From Streptomyces violens (lineage in GTDB: Bacteria > Actinomycetota > Actinomycetes > Streptomycetales > Streptomycetaceae), in contig NZ_JOBH01000013.1 in assembly GCF_000717745.1 (NCBI RefSeq), positions 124,001 to 188,000 on the forward strand: 64,000 bases of DNA, written 5' to 3'. The notes beneath the pieces were generated by a model. The model had not been told where the DNA came from. It made no database searches and saw only the letters and a list, made by a program, of their open reading frames with translations. Below are positions 49,119 to 60,322 of this stretch, in pieces. Position numbers and translations under genes: made by a program. Positions within the stretch are counted from its first letter, which is position 1; every line of letters begins with the position of its first letter.

Positions 49119-50902
49119 ACGGCAGAGTCATCGGCGAGCGGTACGAACTCTCCGCGCTGCTCGGGCAGGGCGGCATGGGCCAGGTGTGGATCGCGTACGA
49201 CCGGCGCCTGGACCGTCGGGTAGGCGTCAAGCTGCTCCGTCCCGACCGGCTGGCCGGCGCGCCCGACGCGGAGGAGCTGCGCCACCGCTTCGCGCGCGAG
49301 TGCCGGGTGACCGCGCAGGTCGACCACCCCGGCCTGGTCACCGTGCACGACGCGGGCAGCGACGGGGACGACCTCTTCCTGGTCATGCAGTACGTCGAGG
49401 GGGCCGACCTCGCCGACCACCTCGCCGAGCACGACCCCTACCCCTGGACCTGGGCCGTGTGCGTGGCGGCGCAGCTGTGCGCGGTGCTGGCGTCCGTGCA
49501 CGCGGTGCCGATCGTGCACCGCGACCTCAAGCCGCGAAACGTCATGGTCAAGGCGGACGGCACGGTCACCGTCCTGGACCTCGGCATCGCCTCCGCGCTG
49601 GACACCGACACCACCCGCCTCACCCACACCGGCTCGCCCATCGGCAGCCCCGCCTACATGGCGCCCGAGCAGGCCATGGGCGGGACGGTCGGCCCGTACA
49701 CCGACCTGTACGCGCTCGGCGTGCTGCTGCACGAACTGCTCAGCGGGTCCGTGCCGTTCGCCGGATCGACGGCGCTGGGCGTGCTGCATCGGCATCTGTA
49801 CGAGATGCCGGTGCCGGTGCGGCAGTTGCGCCCCGACGTGCCCGAGGCGCTGGAAGCGCTGGTGCTGCGGCTGCTGGCCAAGGACCCCGAACACCGCCCG
49901 GCCGACGCGCAAGAGGTGTACCAGGCACTGGCCCCGCTGCTCCCGCACGCCGGCTCCGGAAGAGGGGGAGGGGCAGCGGGGATGTCGCTGCCGGGCGCGC
50001 CCATGGATCCGACCCGGCCGTTTCTGCTGCCGCATGCGCCGTGGCCGCGCCGTGCGGTGCCGCCGGGCGCGGCGGGTCCGACGGTGACGGCCGTACCGGT
50101 GGGAGCTGGACCGGTGGGAGCTGGACCGGTGGCAGCGGGGGCAGTGGCTGATGTACGGGCGCCCGCTGCACCGCCCATACCCGTGCCCGTACCGCCCGTG
50201 CCCGTACCGGCCATACCCGTACCGCCCGTTGCGGTACCGCACGTCCCCGCCGCGTCAGTGCCCGTGCCGCCGGGTGCGGACCCTCGTACACCGGCGTCCA
50301 TACCGTCCTCCGCCCCCGCCTCCACGCCCACGCCCACCCTCCTAGGGCTGGACGTCGCGGCTGCTGTTGAGGAGGTCAAGCGGTTGCTGGACCACGGGCG
50401 GATCACGCAGGCCGTCGACATCCTGGGCGGCATCCTGCCGGCCGCCGCCGCGCGGCACGGTGAGCACTCGCCGGTCGTGCGGACGCTGCGCAAGCAGTAC
50501 GCGGCCACGTTGATGGACGACGGGCAGTACCGGCGTGCGCTGCCGGAACTGCGGCTGCTGGCCGAGGAGTTCGCACGTGGGTCGGGTCCGCTGGCGGCCC
50601 GCCAGGCGCTCCAGTTCCGTTTCGAGGCGGCGCAGTGCCTGGAGCAGCTGGGCGAGGCCGCGGCGTCGCTGGAGGAGTACCGCACGCTGCTGCCGCACTT
50701 CGAGGCGGCGTCCGACGACCCCGTACGGCCGTTGGAGATACGGCGTTCCATCGGCCACTTGCTGCTCGCGCTCGGCGAGCGCGGTGCGGCGCAGGAGACG
50801 CTGGCCCGGCTGCTGTACGACGCGGAGCGGGTGCACGGCGCGCATCACGCCTTCCCCGCTGAGGTGCGCCGGACGCTGGAGTGGCTGGCCCGCGTCCGCT
50901 GA
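49115..50902 (+). CDS. Soluble Ser/Thr protein kinase with C-terminal TPR-like domain
   Basis: 595 residues. Kinase domain 1-265: GQGGMGQVW loop, Lys39, catalytic HRDLKPRN (Asp137), DLGIAS in place of DFG, SPAYMAPEQ. A Pro/Val-rich linker (about 285-410, many PVPVPP units) leads to a helical region (415-595) with TPR-like ARRAL/AAQCLEQLGEAAASLEEYRTLLP spacing. Unlike PknA/PknB it has no membrane helix or PASTA domain. The TPR part probably binds substrates. Translationally coupled to the membrane protein before it. Confidence 0.92.
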   Translation: MNGRVIGERYELSALLGQGGMGQVWIAYDRRLDRRVGVKLLRPDRLAGAPDAEELRHRFARECRVTAQVDHPGLVTVHDAGSDGDDLFLVMQYVEGADLADHLAEHDPYPWTWAVCVAAQLCAVLASVHAVPIVHRDLKPRNVMVKADGTVTVLDLGIASALDTDTTRLTHTGSPIGSPAYMAPEQAMGGTVGPYTDLYALGVLLHELLSGSVPFAGSTALGVLHRHLYEMPVPVRQLRPDVPEALEALVLRLLAKDPEHRPADAQEVYQALAPLLPHAGSGRGGGAAGMSLPGAPMDPTRPFLLPHAPWPRRAVPPGAAGPTVTAVPVGAGPVGAGPVAAGAVADVRAPAAPPIPVPVPPVPVPAIPVPPVAVPHVPAASVPVPPGADPRTPASIPSSAPASTPTPTLLGLDVAAAVEEVKRLLDHGRITQAVDILGGILPAAAARHGEHSPVVRTLRKQYAATLMDDGQYRRALPELRLLAEEFARGSGPLAARQALQFRFEAAQCLEQLGEAAASLEEYRTLLPHFEAASDDPVRPLEIRRSIGHLLLALGERGAAQETLARLLYDAERVHGAHHAFPAEVRRTLEWLARVR

Positions 50903-51009
50903 GCGGCCACAAGGCCGAACGGCCGCCGCCTGCCGCTCCGGAGTCGCTGCCCCGCCGCCCCACCCGGGTACGAAACACAAAAGTGCCGCAATCGTTGGTC
51001 GAATTGCTG

Positions 51010-51026
51010 GTCCGCGCCGCGCGGAC
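51010..51026. promoter_or_regulatory. Palindrome before SurA-like lipoprotein gene
   Basis: GTCCGCGC-C-GCGCGGAC, a perfect 8-bp inverted repeat about 90 bp before the ATG at 51118. Could be an operator or a small hairpin ending the kinase transcript. Confidence 0.35.
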
Positions 51027-51117
51027 TCCATACCATCGATCAACGCCAGGACTGATACGCCCGCGAGGTGCTGTGGAAGGCCCCCGCTGTCGTTCATGAT
51101 CTTCGCCGGGAGGCCGA

Positions 51118-51747
51118 ATGCTCCGCCGTAGGACTGCGCTCTCCGTTTCCGCCGCCGCGATCGTGGCGGCCCCGCTCCTGTCCGCCTGCGGCAATGACGC
51201 GCACCCAGGTGCCGCGGCCGTCGTGGGAGGCGAGCGGATCACCGTGGCGCAGCTCCAGGCGCGGGTGAAGAACGTCCGTACCGCCCAGGAAGGCGCTCCG
51301 CAGGGCGCCCAGCTCATCGAGAACACCGGCCGGCTCAGCCTGGCCACGCTCAACAGCATGATCTTCGACCGGGTACTGGCGCGCAGCGCGAAGGACGCCG
51401 GCGTCGAGGCCAGCCGTTCCGACGTACAGAAGTGGCGGTCCGCCGCCGAGCGGCGGGCCGGTGGCGCCGACCGGCTGAAGACGATGTGGCTGCAGCAGGC
51501 CATCGCGCCGGGCGAGATCGACGGCGTGGTGCGCAACCAGATCCTGATGGACGGGATCGCGAAGAAGCTGGGGGTGAACCGTCAGTCGCCGCAGGGGCAG
51601 CAGAAGCTGGCCCAGGCGCTGGCCAAGACCTCGCGCGACCTCGGGATCGACGTGAACCCGCGCTTCGGCAAGTGGGACGACCGCCAGGTCATGCTCGGCG
51701 AGGCGAAGACCCCGTGGGTGCGGGCGGAGCAGAAGCAGCAGGTGTGA
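51118..51747 (+). CDS. SurA-like lipoprotein (peptidyl-prolyl isomerase/chaperone N-domain only)
   Basis: 209 residues. Signal peptide with lipobox LLSACG (Cys near 23). The mature part, AAVVGGERITVAQLQARV ... GVNRQSPQGQQKLAQAL, follows SurA_N-type chaperones, but the protein ends without a parvulin isomerase domain, so it is a stand-alone chaperone-like module. Acts outside the membrane on exported proteins. Ends in a very long hairpin. Confidence 0.82.
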   Translation: MLRRRTALSVSAAAIVAAPLLSACGNDAHPGAAAVVGGERITVAQLQARVKNVRTAQEGAPQGAQLIENTGRLSLATLNSMIFDRVLARSAKDAGVEASRSDVQKWRSAAERRAGGADRLKTMWLQQAIAPGEIDGVVRNQILMDGIAKKLGVNRQSPQGQQKLAQALAKTSRDLGIDVNPRFGKWDDRQVMLGEAKTPWVRAEQKQQV

Positions 51748-51752
51748 TGCCG

Positions 51753-51819
51753 GGGCGGCAGGCCACCCCGTACGGCATACGCCCGTCACGCGCCCGCCGT
51801 ACGGGGTGGCCTGCCGCCC
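51753..51819 (+). terminator. Perfect 24-bp-stem terminator
   Basis: Arms 51753-51776 and 51796-51819 are exact reverse complements (24 bp each) with a 19-nt loop, immediately after the lipoprotein stop. It is the longest perfect stem I found in the window. mazG begins 33 bp later. Confidence 0.88.
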
Positions 51820-51839
51820 GGTCACCCGTCCCCGTGCGT

Positions 51840-51854
51840 TACGTTCGACGGGTG
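51840..51854 (+). promoter_or_regulatory. -10 element and leaderless start of mazG
   Basis: TACGTT (51840-51845) lies 6 nt before the GTG at 51852, the spacing between a -10 box and a transcription start. There is no Shine-Dalgarno sequence. The mRNA probably begins at the GTG itself. Confidence 0.55.
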
Positions 51855-52817
51855 AACGCTTCCGCCACCGGCCGCCTGGTCCTGCTCACCACCAGCCACC
51901 GGGTCGCACCCGGCCTGCTGTCCTGGCCCGCGTGGCAGACGCTGCGCGAAGCCGACCGTGTGCTGTGCACCGACCCGGACCACCCGCAGCTGCCGTACCT
52001 CGCCGAGGCGGGCATCGCGGTCGAGACCGCGGCCGTGCCGAGCGCCCGTGAGCTGGTCGACTACTGCGTCGCGGAGGCCCGTACCGCTGTCGTACTGACC
52101 TCCGCCGACGGCGAGAGCGCGCTGACCGACGGGCTGGCCCGGCTCGCCGGGTCGGGCCGCGAGGCGATGCCCGACCTGGAGCTGCTGCCCGGTTCGTACG
52201 ATCTGCCGGGCGCCCGGCTGCTGGACCTCGTACAGGTCATGGACCAGATCCGCGTCGCCTGCCCGTGGAGCGGCATCCGGACGCACGAGGACCTGGCGAA
52301 GTACGGCCTGGAGGAGGCGTACGAGCTGGTCGAGGCGATTGAGGAGGGGGACCGGGAGGCGCTCGCCGAGGAGCTGGGCGATGTGCTGCTCCAGGTGGTC
52401 TTCCACTCCCGGATCGCGCAGGACGACCCCGACGAGCCGTTCTCGATCGACGACGTCGCGGGCATCATCGTCGACAAGCTGATTCATCGCCATCCGCATG
52501 TCTTCGGCGACGAGGAGGCGGCGACGCCGGAGGACGTCAGGGCGCACTGGCTCCGGACCAAGGCCGTCGAGAAGCAGCGCGAGTCCGTGACGGAGGGCGT
52601 ACCGCTGGGACAGCCGGCCCTGGCGCTGGCCGCGAAGCTGGCGTCCCGGGCCCGTACGGCAGGCCTCGACGTGCCGGTCGCGGGCGAGGGCATCGGATAC
52701 GAGCTGCTGGCGCTGGCCGTACGGGCCCAGGCGGAGGGCACCGACCCGGAGACGGCGCTGCGGGCCGCGGCGCGTACGTACCGGGACGCGATCGTGGCGG
52801 CGGAGCGGGCGGGCTAG
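51852..52817 (+). CDS. mazG: MazG-family nucleoside triphosphate pyrophosphohydrolase
   Basis: 321 residues from GTG. The C-terminal part (about 125-321) is MazG: CPWSGIRTHEDLAKYGLEEAYELVEAIEEGD, EELGDVLLQVVFHSRIA with the EExxE/ExxD metal ligands, and HRHPHVFGD. The first 110 residues (LVLLTTSHRVAPGLLSWPAWQTLREADRVLC) look like a worn-down tetrapyrrole methylase module, as in YabN-type fusions, but lack its glycine motifs. Removes non-canonical NTPs or lowers ppGpp-related nucleotides. Downstream P450 is not coupled. Confidence 0.9.
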   Translation: MNASATGRLVLLTTSHRVAPGLLSWPAWQTLREADRVLCTDPDHPQLPYLAEAGIAVETAAVPSARELVDYCVAEARTAVVLTSADGESALTDGLARLAGSGREAMPDLELLPGSYDLPGARLLDLVQVMDQIRVACPWSGIRTHEDLAKYGLEEAYELVEAIEEGDREALAEELGDVLLQVVFHSRIAQDDPDEPFSIDDVAGIIVDKLIHRHPHVFGDEEAATPEDVRAHWLRTKAVEKQRESVTEGVPLGQPALALAAKLASRARTAGLDVPVAGEGIGYELLALAVRAQAEGTDPETALRAAARTYRDAIVAAERAG

Positions 52818-52952
52818 GCGGCCGGCTGTTTCCTGGCAGGGCCCCTCCCTCTCCCCATCCACAAAGACCTGGGGCTCACGGCAAAGTCCCCTCCCCCGCC
52901 TCCACCGCACTACCCAAAAAGCTACATCCCGCCACTGACAGTCACCGGGGCC

Positions 52953-52979
52953 TGTGGACAACCAGGGCCCTGTGGACAA
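52953..52979 (-). promoter_or_regulatory. Two exact DnaA boxes
   Basis: On the minus strand TTGTCCACA occurs twice, reading as TGTGGACAA at 52953-52961 and 52971-52979, 18 bp apart in the same orientation. This is the strong DnaA box of Streptomyces. A degenerate third, CCATCCACA, lies at 52855-52863 on the plus strand. They stand 18-44 bp before the P450 start, over its promoter. Confidence 0.75.
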
Positions 52980-52984
52980 CCGGT

Positions 52985-52999
52985 TACGGTCGAGGGGTG
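52985..52999 (+). promoter_or_regulatory. -10 element and leaderless start of P450 gene
   Basis: TACGGT at 52985-52990 is 6 nt before the GTG at 52997 and no ribosome-binding site is visible (CGAGGG is too close). The transcript probably starts at the GTG, with DnaA boxes just upstream. Confidence 0.5.
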
Positions 53000-54322
53000 C
53001 ACGACACCACCGCCTCCGCCTGCCCGGAACTCTTCACCTGGGAGTTCGCCGCCGACCCCTATCCCGCGTACGCGTGGCTGCGCGAGCACGCGCCCGTCCA
53101 CCGCACCGCGCTGCCCAGCGGGGTCGAGGCGTGGCTGGTCACCCGGTACGTGGACGCGCGCGAGGCGCTGGCCGACCCCCGGCTCTCCAAGAACCCGCAG
53201 CACCACAGCGAAGCCGCGCACGGCAAGGGCAAGGTCGGCATCCCCGGCGAGCGCAGCGCCAACCTGATGACGCACCTGCTCAACATCGACCCGCCGGACC
53301 ACACCCGGCTGCGCCGCCTCGTCTCCAAGGCGTTCACGCCGCGTACGGTGGCGCGCTTCGCGCCGCGCGTACAGGAGCTGACCGACCAGCTCATCGACGG
53401 CTTCGCCGAGCGCGGCGAGGCCGACCTCATCCACGAGTTCGCCTTCCCGCTCCCCATCTACGCGATCTGCGACCTGCTGGGCGTGCCCCGCGAGGACCAG
53501 GACGACTTCCGGGACTGGGCCGGGATGATGATCCGGCACGGCGGCGGGCCGCGCGGCGGGGTCGCCCGGTCCGTGAAGAAGATGCGCGCTTATCTGGCCG
53601 ATCTGATCCACCGCAAGCGCGAGTCGCTGGCGGCGGACGAGACCGAGGACGAGGATCTGATCTCGGCCCTTATCCGGGCCTCCGATCACGGCGAGCACCT
53701 CACCGAGAACGAGGCCGCGGCGATGGCCTTCATCCTCCTGTTCGCCGGGTTCGAGACGACCGTCAATCTCATTGGTAATGGCACCTATGCGCTGCTGCGC
53801 AACCCGGAGCAGCGGGCGCGGCTGCAGGCCGCGCTGGCCGCGGGCGACGAGGAGCTGCTCGCGACCGGCATCGAGGAACTGCTGCGCTACGACGGGCCGG
53901 TGGAGCTGGCGACCTGGCGGTTCGCGACGCAGGAGCTGACGATCGGCGGGCAGCGGATCGCCGCGGGCGACCCGGTACTGGTGGTACTGGCGGCCGCCGA
54001 CCGGGACCCGGAGCGGTTCGACGCGCCGGACACCCTGGACCTCGGGCGCCGCGACAACCAGCACCTCGGATACGGGCACGGCATCCACTACTGCCTGGGC
54101 GCGCCGCTCGCCCGCCTCGAAGGCCGTACGGCGCTGGCGACGCTGCTGACCCGGCTGCCCGACCTCCGGCTGGCCGCCGACCCCGATGACCTGCGGTGGC
54201 GCGGCGGCCTCATCATGCGCGGGCTGCGGGCGCTGCCGGTGGGATTCACGCCGGAGAGCGCGCGGGAGACCCCGTCCGGAGCTCCGGACACCGCGCCGAC
54301 CGGCGCGCCAAAAGGCGCATAG
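52997..54322 (+). CDS. Cytochrome P450 (bacterial class I, CYP105/107-like)
   Basis: 441 residues. I-helix AGFETT with the oxygen-activating acid/Thr pair, ExxR in EELLRYDGPVE, and heme loop LGYGHGIHYCLGAPLARLE with Cys366. The N-terminal part DPYPAYAWLREHAPVHR and DPPDHTRLRRLVSKAF are typical soluble actinobacterial P450s. Needs ferredoxin and reductase partners, none of which are adjacent. The last 25 residues are low-complexity. Substrate unknown; it is not inside a biosynthetic cluster. Confidence 0.95.
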   Translation: MHDTTASACPELFTWEFAADPYPAYAWLREHAPVHRTALPSGVEAWLVTRYVDAREALADPRLSKNPQHHSEAAHGKGKVGIPGERSANLMTHLLNIDPPDHTRLRRLVSKAFTPRTVARFAPRVQELTDQLIDGFAERGEADLIHEFAFPLPIYAICDLLGVPREDQDDFRDWAGMMIRHGGGPRGGVARSVKKMRAYLADLIHRKRESLAADETEDEDLISALIRASDHGEHLTENEAAAMAFILLFAGFETTVNLIGNGTYALLRNPEQRARLQAALAAGDEELLATGIEELLRYDGPVELATWRFATQELTIGGQRIAAGDPVLVVLAAADRDPERFDAPDTLDLGRRDNQHLGYGHGIHYCLGAPLARLEGRTALATLLTRLPDLRLAADPDDLRWRGGLIMRGLRALPVGFTPESARETPSGAPDTAPTGAPKGA

Positions 54323-54441
54323 CGGAACGTCTCGGGCGGCGCGCGTACCGACCCCCGACGGGCCGTCAGGAAGGGCATTCGCGTACGTACCGGAAGACGC
54401 CAAGGGCGCCGGGGCCGGGAAGAACTGACCTGGCGTCAGCA

Positions 54442-54461
54442 GCGTGATCTTCGCGTGATCT
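54442..54461 (+). promoter_or_regulatory. Direct repeat in front of rpf-like gene
   Basis: GCGTGATCT at 54442-54450 and 54453-54461, one helical turn (11 bp) apart, about 85 bp before the ATG. In-phase direct repeats are typical of OmpR-family regulators; MtrA, which controls rpf-type wall genes in actinobacteria, is a candidate. Inference only. Confidence 0.4.
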
Positions 54462-54542
54462 CGGCTACACCGGGTTGAGACCGGAGCGGGCCCCCGCTAC
54501 TTTGCCTGCGACAACTCAAGCCGCCGCTCGAAAGGTACTCGC

Positions 54543-55559
54543 ATGCGCTCCGGCAACGGTAGACACCGCCGACCCCGTCAGGCCCCCGCCCTTCTGGTGG
54601 CGGCCTCCGTCACGGGGGCCGGGCTGGCCCTGCCGCTGCTGACCGCGGGCGGCGCCCAGGCCGCCGACACCGCCACCTGGGACCGCGTGGCGCTGTGCGA
54701 GAGCGGCGGCAGCTGGAGCGCCAACTCCGGCAACGGCTTCTACGGCGGGCTGCAGCTGACCCTGGAGATGTGGAAGGACTACGGCGGCGAGTCCTACGCC
54801 GAGCGCCCGGACCTGGCCAGCCGCTCCCAGCAGATCGCGGTTGCCGAGTCGATCCTGAACGACCGCGGCCCGGACGCCTGGCCGAGCTGTTCGGTGAACG
54901 CCGGCCTCGACGTCGACGGGCTGATACCCGACGTGGACCCGGGCAGCACGCAGACGCCCGCGCCGGAGCCCTCGGACGGCGGCATCGATCTCGGCTCCGG
55001 GAGCGGTACGGACACCGGCGACACCCAGCCGTCCGACGGCGCCACGGACGGCGCCACCGACGAGCCGTCGGCCACGCCGTCCGGCGACGCCGACTCCGGC
55101 GAGACGCAGCCCTCCGAAGGCTCTGCAGAAGAGCCCTCCGAAGGCGCCTCCGAGAGCCCCTCCGGGGACTCCTCCGAGCAGCCCACCACCGACCCCTCGA
55201 CGAGCCCCTCGGGCTCCGCGCAGCCCTCCGAGGAGGTCACCGAGCCGCCCGCGTCGTCCGACGGCGGCACCTCCGCGCCCGGTACCGGCCGGCACCGTGG
55301 CAGTGCCGACGACAGCAAGGGCGACGGCAAGGACGGGCGCCCCGAGGGGCGGCACGCCTCGCGCGGCGGTGACGCTCACCGCGGTACCGGGGAGGGCGAC
55401 GGCGTGTACACGGTGCGGCCGGGCGACAACCTCTCCGCGATCGCGGCGGAGTACGGGCTGGCCGAGGGGTGGACCGGTCTGTACGACGCCAACGAGGGCG
55501 TCATCGGAGCTGATCCGGACCTTATCCGGCCTGGTCAGCGACTCGACCTCGGGCAGTGA
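54543..55559 (+). CDS. Resuscitation-promoting-factor-like secreted protein with LysM
   Basis: 338 residues. Signal peptide (cleavage after AQA near 40), then a transglycosylase-like Rpf domain (43-118): WDRVALCESGGSW with catalytic Glu53 and GGLQLTLEMWKDYGG. A long Ser/Pro/Glu/Thr linker (about 125-275, EPSEGASESPSG units) leads to a C-terminal LysM (YTVRPGDNLSAIAAEYGL). Cleaves peptidoglycan during spore germination. A second rpf gene follows. No riboswitch is found before this one. Confidence 0.92.
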   Translation: MRSGNGRHRRPRQAPALLVAASVTGAGLALPLLTAGGAQAADTATWDRVALCESGGSWSANSGNGFYGGLQLTLEMWKDYGGESYAERPDLASRSQQIAVAESILNDRGPDAWPSCSVNAGLDVDGLIPDVDPGSTQTPAPEPSDGGIDLGSGSGTDTGDTQPSDGATDGATDEPSATPSGDADSGETQPSEGSAEEPSEGASESPSGDSSEQPTTDPSTSPSGSAQPSEEVTEPPASSDGGTSAPGTGRHRGSADDSKGDGKDGRPEGRHASRGGDAHRGTGEGDGVYTVRPGDNLSAIAAEYGLAEGWTGLYDANEGVIGADPDLIRPGQRLDLGQ

Positions 55560-55789
55560 CCGAGGGCCGCACGCCCTAAGTGCGCGATGGTTGCCCCCAT
55601 TTGGGGAAAGTGAGACATGGGTCTCGTCCCGAGGTGTTCCGTCCGGCCTGTCCGTTCTTTTCCATACCGTGTTCGACCTGCGCAAACGGATGCCGTCGGT
55701 GATCGAAAACCGCAAAGTGTCCTACGAAAAGGTGGTTTGAACCGCCGAGGGGTGTGTGTTTACGTTCTTCACCGCTCGCACCAAGCGAG

Positions 55790-58270
<2,481 letters not shown>

Positions 58271-58304
58271 GTTCCGGCCTACGGGGGCTGATGGTCCCCA
58301 CCTC

Positions 58305-58349
58305 CGTACGTCCCCGGCAGCGGTCCCGTACCGTTGCCGGGGACGTACG
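58305..58349 (+). terminator. eno terminator
   Basis: CGTACGTCCCCGGCA (58305-58319) / TGCCGGGGACGTACG (58335-58349), a perfect 15-bp stem with a 15-nt loop, before the divIC start. Confidence 0.8.
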
Positions 58350-58387
58350 TACGCCGTCGCGTACAGAGCACCCCAGGGGAGGCCACC

Positions 58388-58777
58388 GTGTTCCGCCGCA
58401 GCCGGCTCACCGGGCGCGCCGCGCTCCTCGTGCTCGTGCTGTGCTCGCTGGTCGTGGCCCTCGCGTATCCGATAAGGGCGTACGTCTCCCAGCGCTCGGA
58501 CATCGCCGAGCAGCGCCGTGAGGCAGAGACGGCCCGCGAGGCGGTGCAGCGGCTGCGCCAGGAGAAGGCGCGCTGGCAGGACCCCGCCTACGTACGCCAG
58601 CAGGCCCGCCGCCATCTGCACTACGTGATGCCGGGGGAGACCGGCTACACCGTCGTGGACGGCACCGGTGCGAGCCGGCCGCGGGCCGGCCGGAGTGCCG
58701 TGCAGCGCCCCTGGTACGAAGCCATCTGGTCCGGCCTGGACTCCGCCGACGCGCGCCGCGGTGCCGCCGGGGGATGA
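58388..58777 (+). CDS. divIC: Septum formation initiator DivIC/FtsB family
   Basis: 129 residues from GTG 58388 after GGGGAGGCC. Basic start, one membrane helix (about 10-30), then a coiled coil (ISQRSDIAEQRREAETAREAVQRLRQEKARW region, about 33-65) and HLHYVMPGETGYTVVD, the DivIC ending. Works with FtsL and FtsQ in the divisome at sporulation septa. Position after eno is conserved in actinobacteria. Confidence 0.93.
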   Translation: MFRRSRLTGRAALLVLVLCSLVVALAYPIRAYVSQRSDIAEQRREAETAREAVQRLRQEKARWQDPAYVRQQARRHLHYVMPGETGYTVVDGTGASRPRAGRSAVQRPWYEAIWSGLDSADARRGAAGG

Positions 58778-58820
58778 TGGGGCGGCCGACCGTTCAACCC
58801 TGACGACAAGAGAAGCCTGC

Positions 58821-59384
58821 ATGGACACGCCGCCTCCCCAGACCGAGCCCACCGAGCCCACCGACGCGGACGTCGCGGCGTTCCGGGAGCAGCTGGGCCG
58901 CCCGCCGCGCGGCCTGCGCGCGATCGCGCACCGCTGCCCCTGTGGCAACCCCGACGTGGTCGAGACGGCCCCGCGCCTGGAGGACGGCACGCCCTTCCCC
59001 ACGCTGTACTACCTCACGTGCCCGCGCGCGGCCTCCGCGATCGGCACGCTGGAGGCGAACGGCGTGATGAAGGAGATGACCGACCGGCTGGCCACCGATC
59101 CCGAGCTGGCCGCGGCCTACCGTGCCGCGCACGAGGACTACATCCGCCGCCGGGACGCCATCGAGGTGCTGCAGGGCTTCCCGAGCGCCGGCGGGATGCC
59201 GGACCGCGTGAAGTGCCTGCACGTGCTCGTCGGCCACTCGCTGGCGGCCGGTCCCGGCGTGAACCCGCTGGGCGACGAGGCGATCGCGATGCTGCCGGAG
59301 TGGTGGAAGAAGGGGCCGTGCGTGAGCCCGTGCGGCGCCGGCCACGAAGAAGGAGCCGCTGACGGAGAAGGAGACGCCCAGTGA
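58821..59384 (+). CDS. DUF501 protein
   Basis: 187 residues. DUF501 pattern: FREQLGRPPRGLRAIAHRCPCGNPDVVETAPRLEDGTPFPTLYYLTCP, then CLHVLVGHSLAAGPGVNPLGDEA. Several Cys (CPCG, TCP, CLH, CVSPC) suggest metal binding. Stop overlaps the ppx start (GTGA), and the divIC-DUF501-ppx order is conserved in actinobacteria. Function unknown. Confidence 0.92.
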   Translation: MDTPPPQTEPTEPTDADVAAFREQLGRPPRGLRAIAHRCPCGNPDVVETAPRLEDGTPFPTLYYLTCPRAASAIGTLEANGVMKEMTDRLATDPELAAAYRAAHEDYIRRRDAIEVLQGFPSAGGMPDRVKCLHVLVGHSLAAGPGVNPLGDEAIAMLPEWWKKGPCVSPCGAGHEEGAADGEGDAQ

Positions 59385-60322
59385 CCCGGGTCGCGGCCAT
59401 CGACTGCGGTACGAACTCCATCCGCCTGCTCGTGGCGGACGCCGACCCGGAGACGGGTGAGCTGAAGGACCTGGACCGCCGGATGAAGATCGTCCGGCTC
59501 GGCCAGGGCGTGGACCGTACCGGCCGGCTGGCGCCGGAGGCGCTGGAGCGGACCTTCGCGGCCTGCCGCGAGTACGCCACGGTGATCGAGGAGCTGGGCG
59601 CCGAGAAGCTGCGCTTCGTGGCGACCTCGGCCTCGCGCGACGCGGAGAACCGTGAGGACTTCGTGCGCGGCGTGGTGGACATCCTGGGCGTCGAGCCCGA
59701 GGTGATCACCGGTGACCAGGAGGCGGAGTTCTCCTTCACGGGCGCGACGAAGGAGCTGACCGGGCGCGACGACCTGGAGAAGCCGTACCTCGTTGTCGAC
59801 ATCGGCGGCGGCTCGACGGAGTTCGTGCTCGGCGCGGACTCCGTGCGGGCAGCGCGCTCCGTCGACATCGGCTGCGTGCGGATGACCGAGCGGCACCTCG
59901 TGCACGACGGCGAGGTCACCGATCCGCCGACGGCCGAGCAGATCGCCGCCATAAAGGCGGACGTCGCGGCGGCGCTGGACCAGGCCGCGGAGACCGTGCC
60001 GCTGGGCGAGGCGCACACGCTGGTCGGCCTCGCGGGGTCGGTGACGACGCTCGCCGGGATCGCGCTGCACCTGGAGGAGTACGACTCGGCCGCGATCCAC
60101 CACGCGCGGATCCCGCTGGCCAAGGTCCGGGAGATCACCGACCGGCTGCTCACCTCCACGCACGCCGAGCGCGCGGCGATCCCGGTGATGCATCCGGGCC
60201 GGGTGGACGTGATCGCCGCGGGCGCCCTCGTACTGCTGTCGATCATGGAGCGTACGGGCGCTCAGGAGGTCGTCGTCTCGGAGCACGACATCCTGGACGG
60301 GATCGGCTGGAGTCTCGCCTGA
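59381..60322 (+). CDS. ppx: Exopolyphosphatase / pppGpp phosphohydrolase family
   Basis: 313 residues. ASKHA-fold: AAIDCGTNSIRLLVAD at the N-terminus, VATSASRDAENREDF, phosphate loop VDIGGGSTEFVLG, and GLAGSVTTLAG. Short Ppx without the HD extension, like mycobacterial Ppx1. Splits polyphosphate or pppGpp. GTG start overlaps the DUF501 stop. Confidence 0.93.
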   Translation: MTRVAAIDCGTNSIRLLVADADPETGELKDLDRRMKIVRLGQGVDRTGRLAPEALERTFAACREYATVIEELGAEKLRFVATSASRDAENREDFVRGVVDILGVEPEVITGDQEAEFSFTGATKELTGRDDLEKPYLVVDIGGGSTEFVLGADSVRAARSVDIGCVRMTERHLVHDGEVTDPPTAEQIAAIKADVAAALDQAAETVPLGEAHTLVGLAGSVTTLAGIALHLEEYDSAAIHHARIPLAKVREITDRLLTSTHAERAAIPVMHPGRVDVIAAGALVLLSIMERTGAQEVVVSEHDILDGIGWSLA

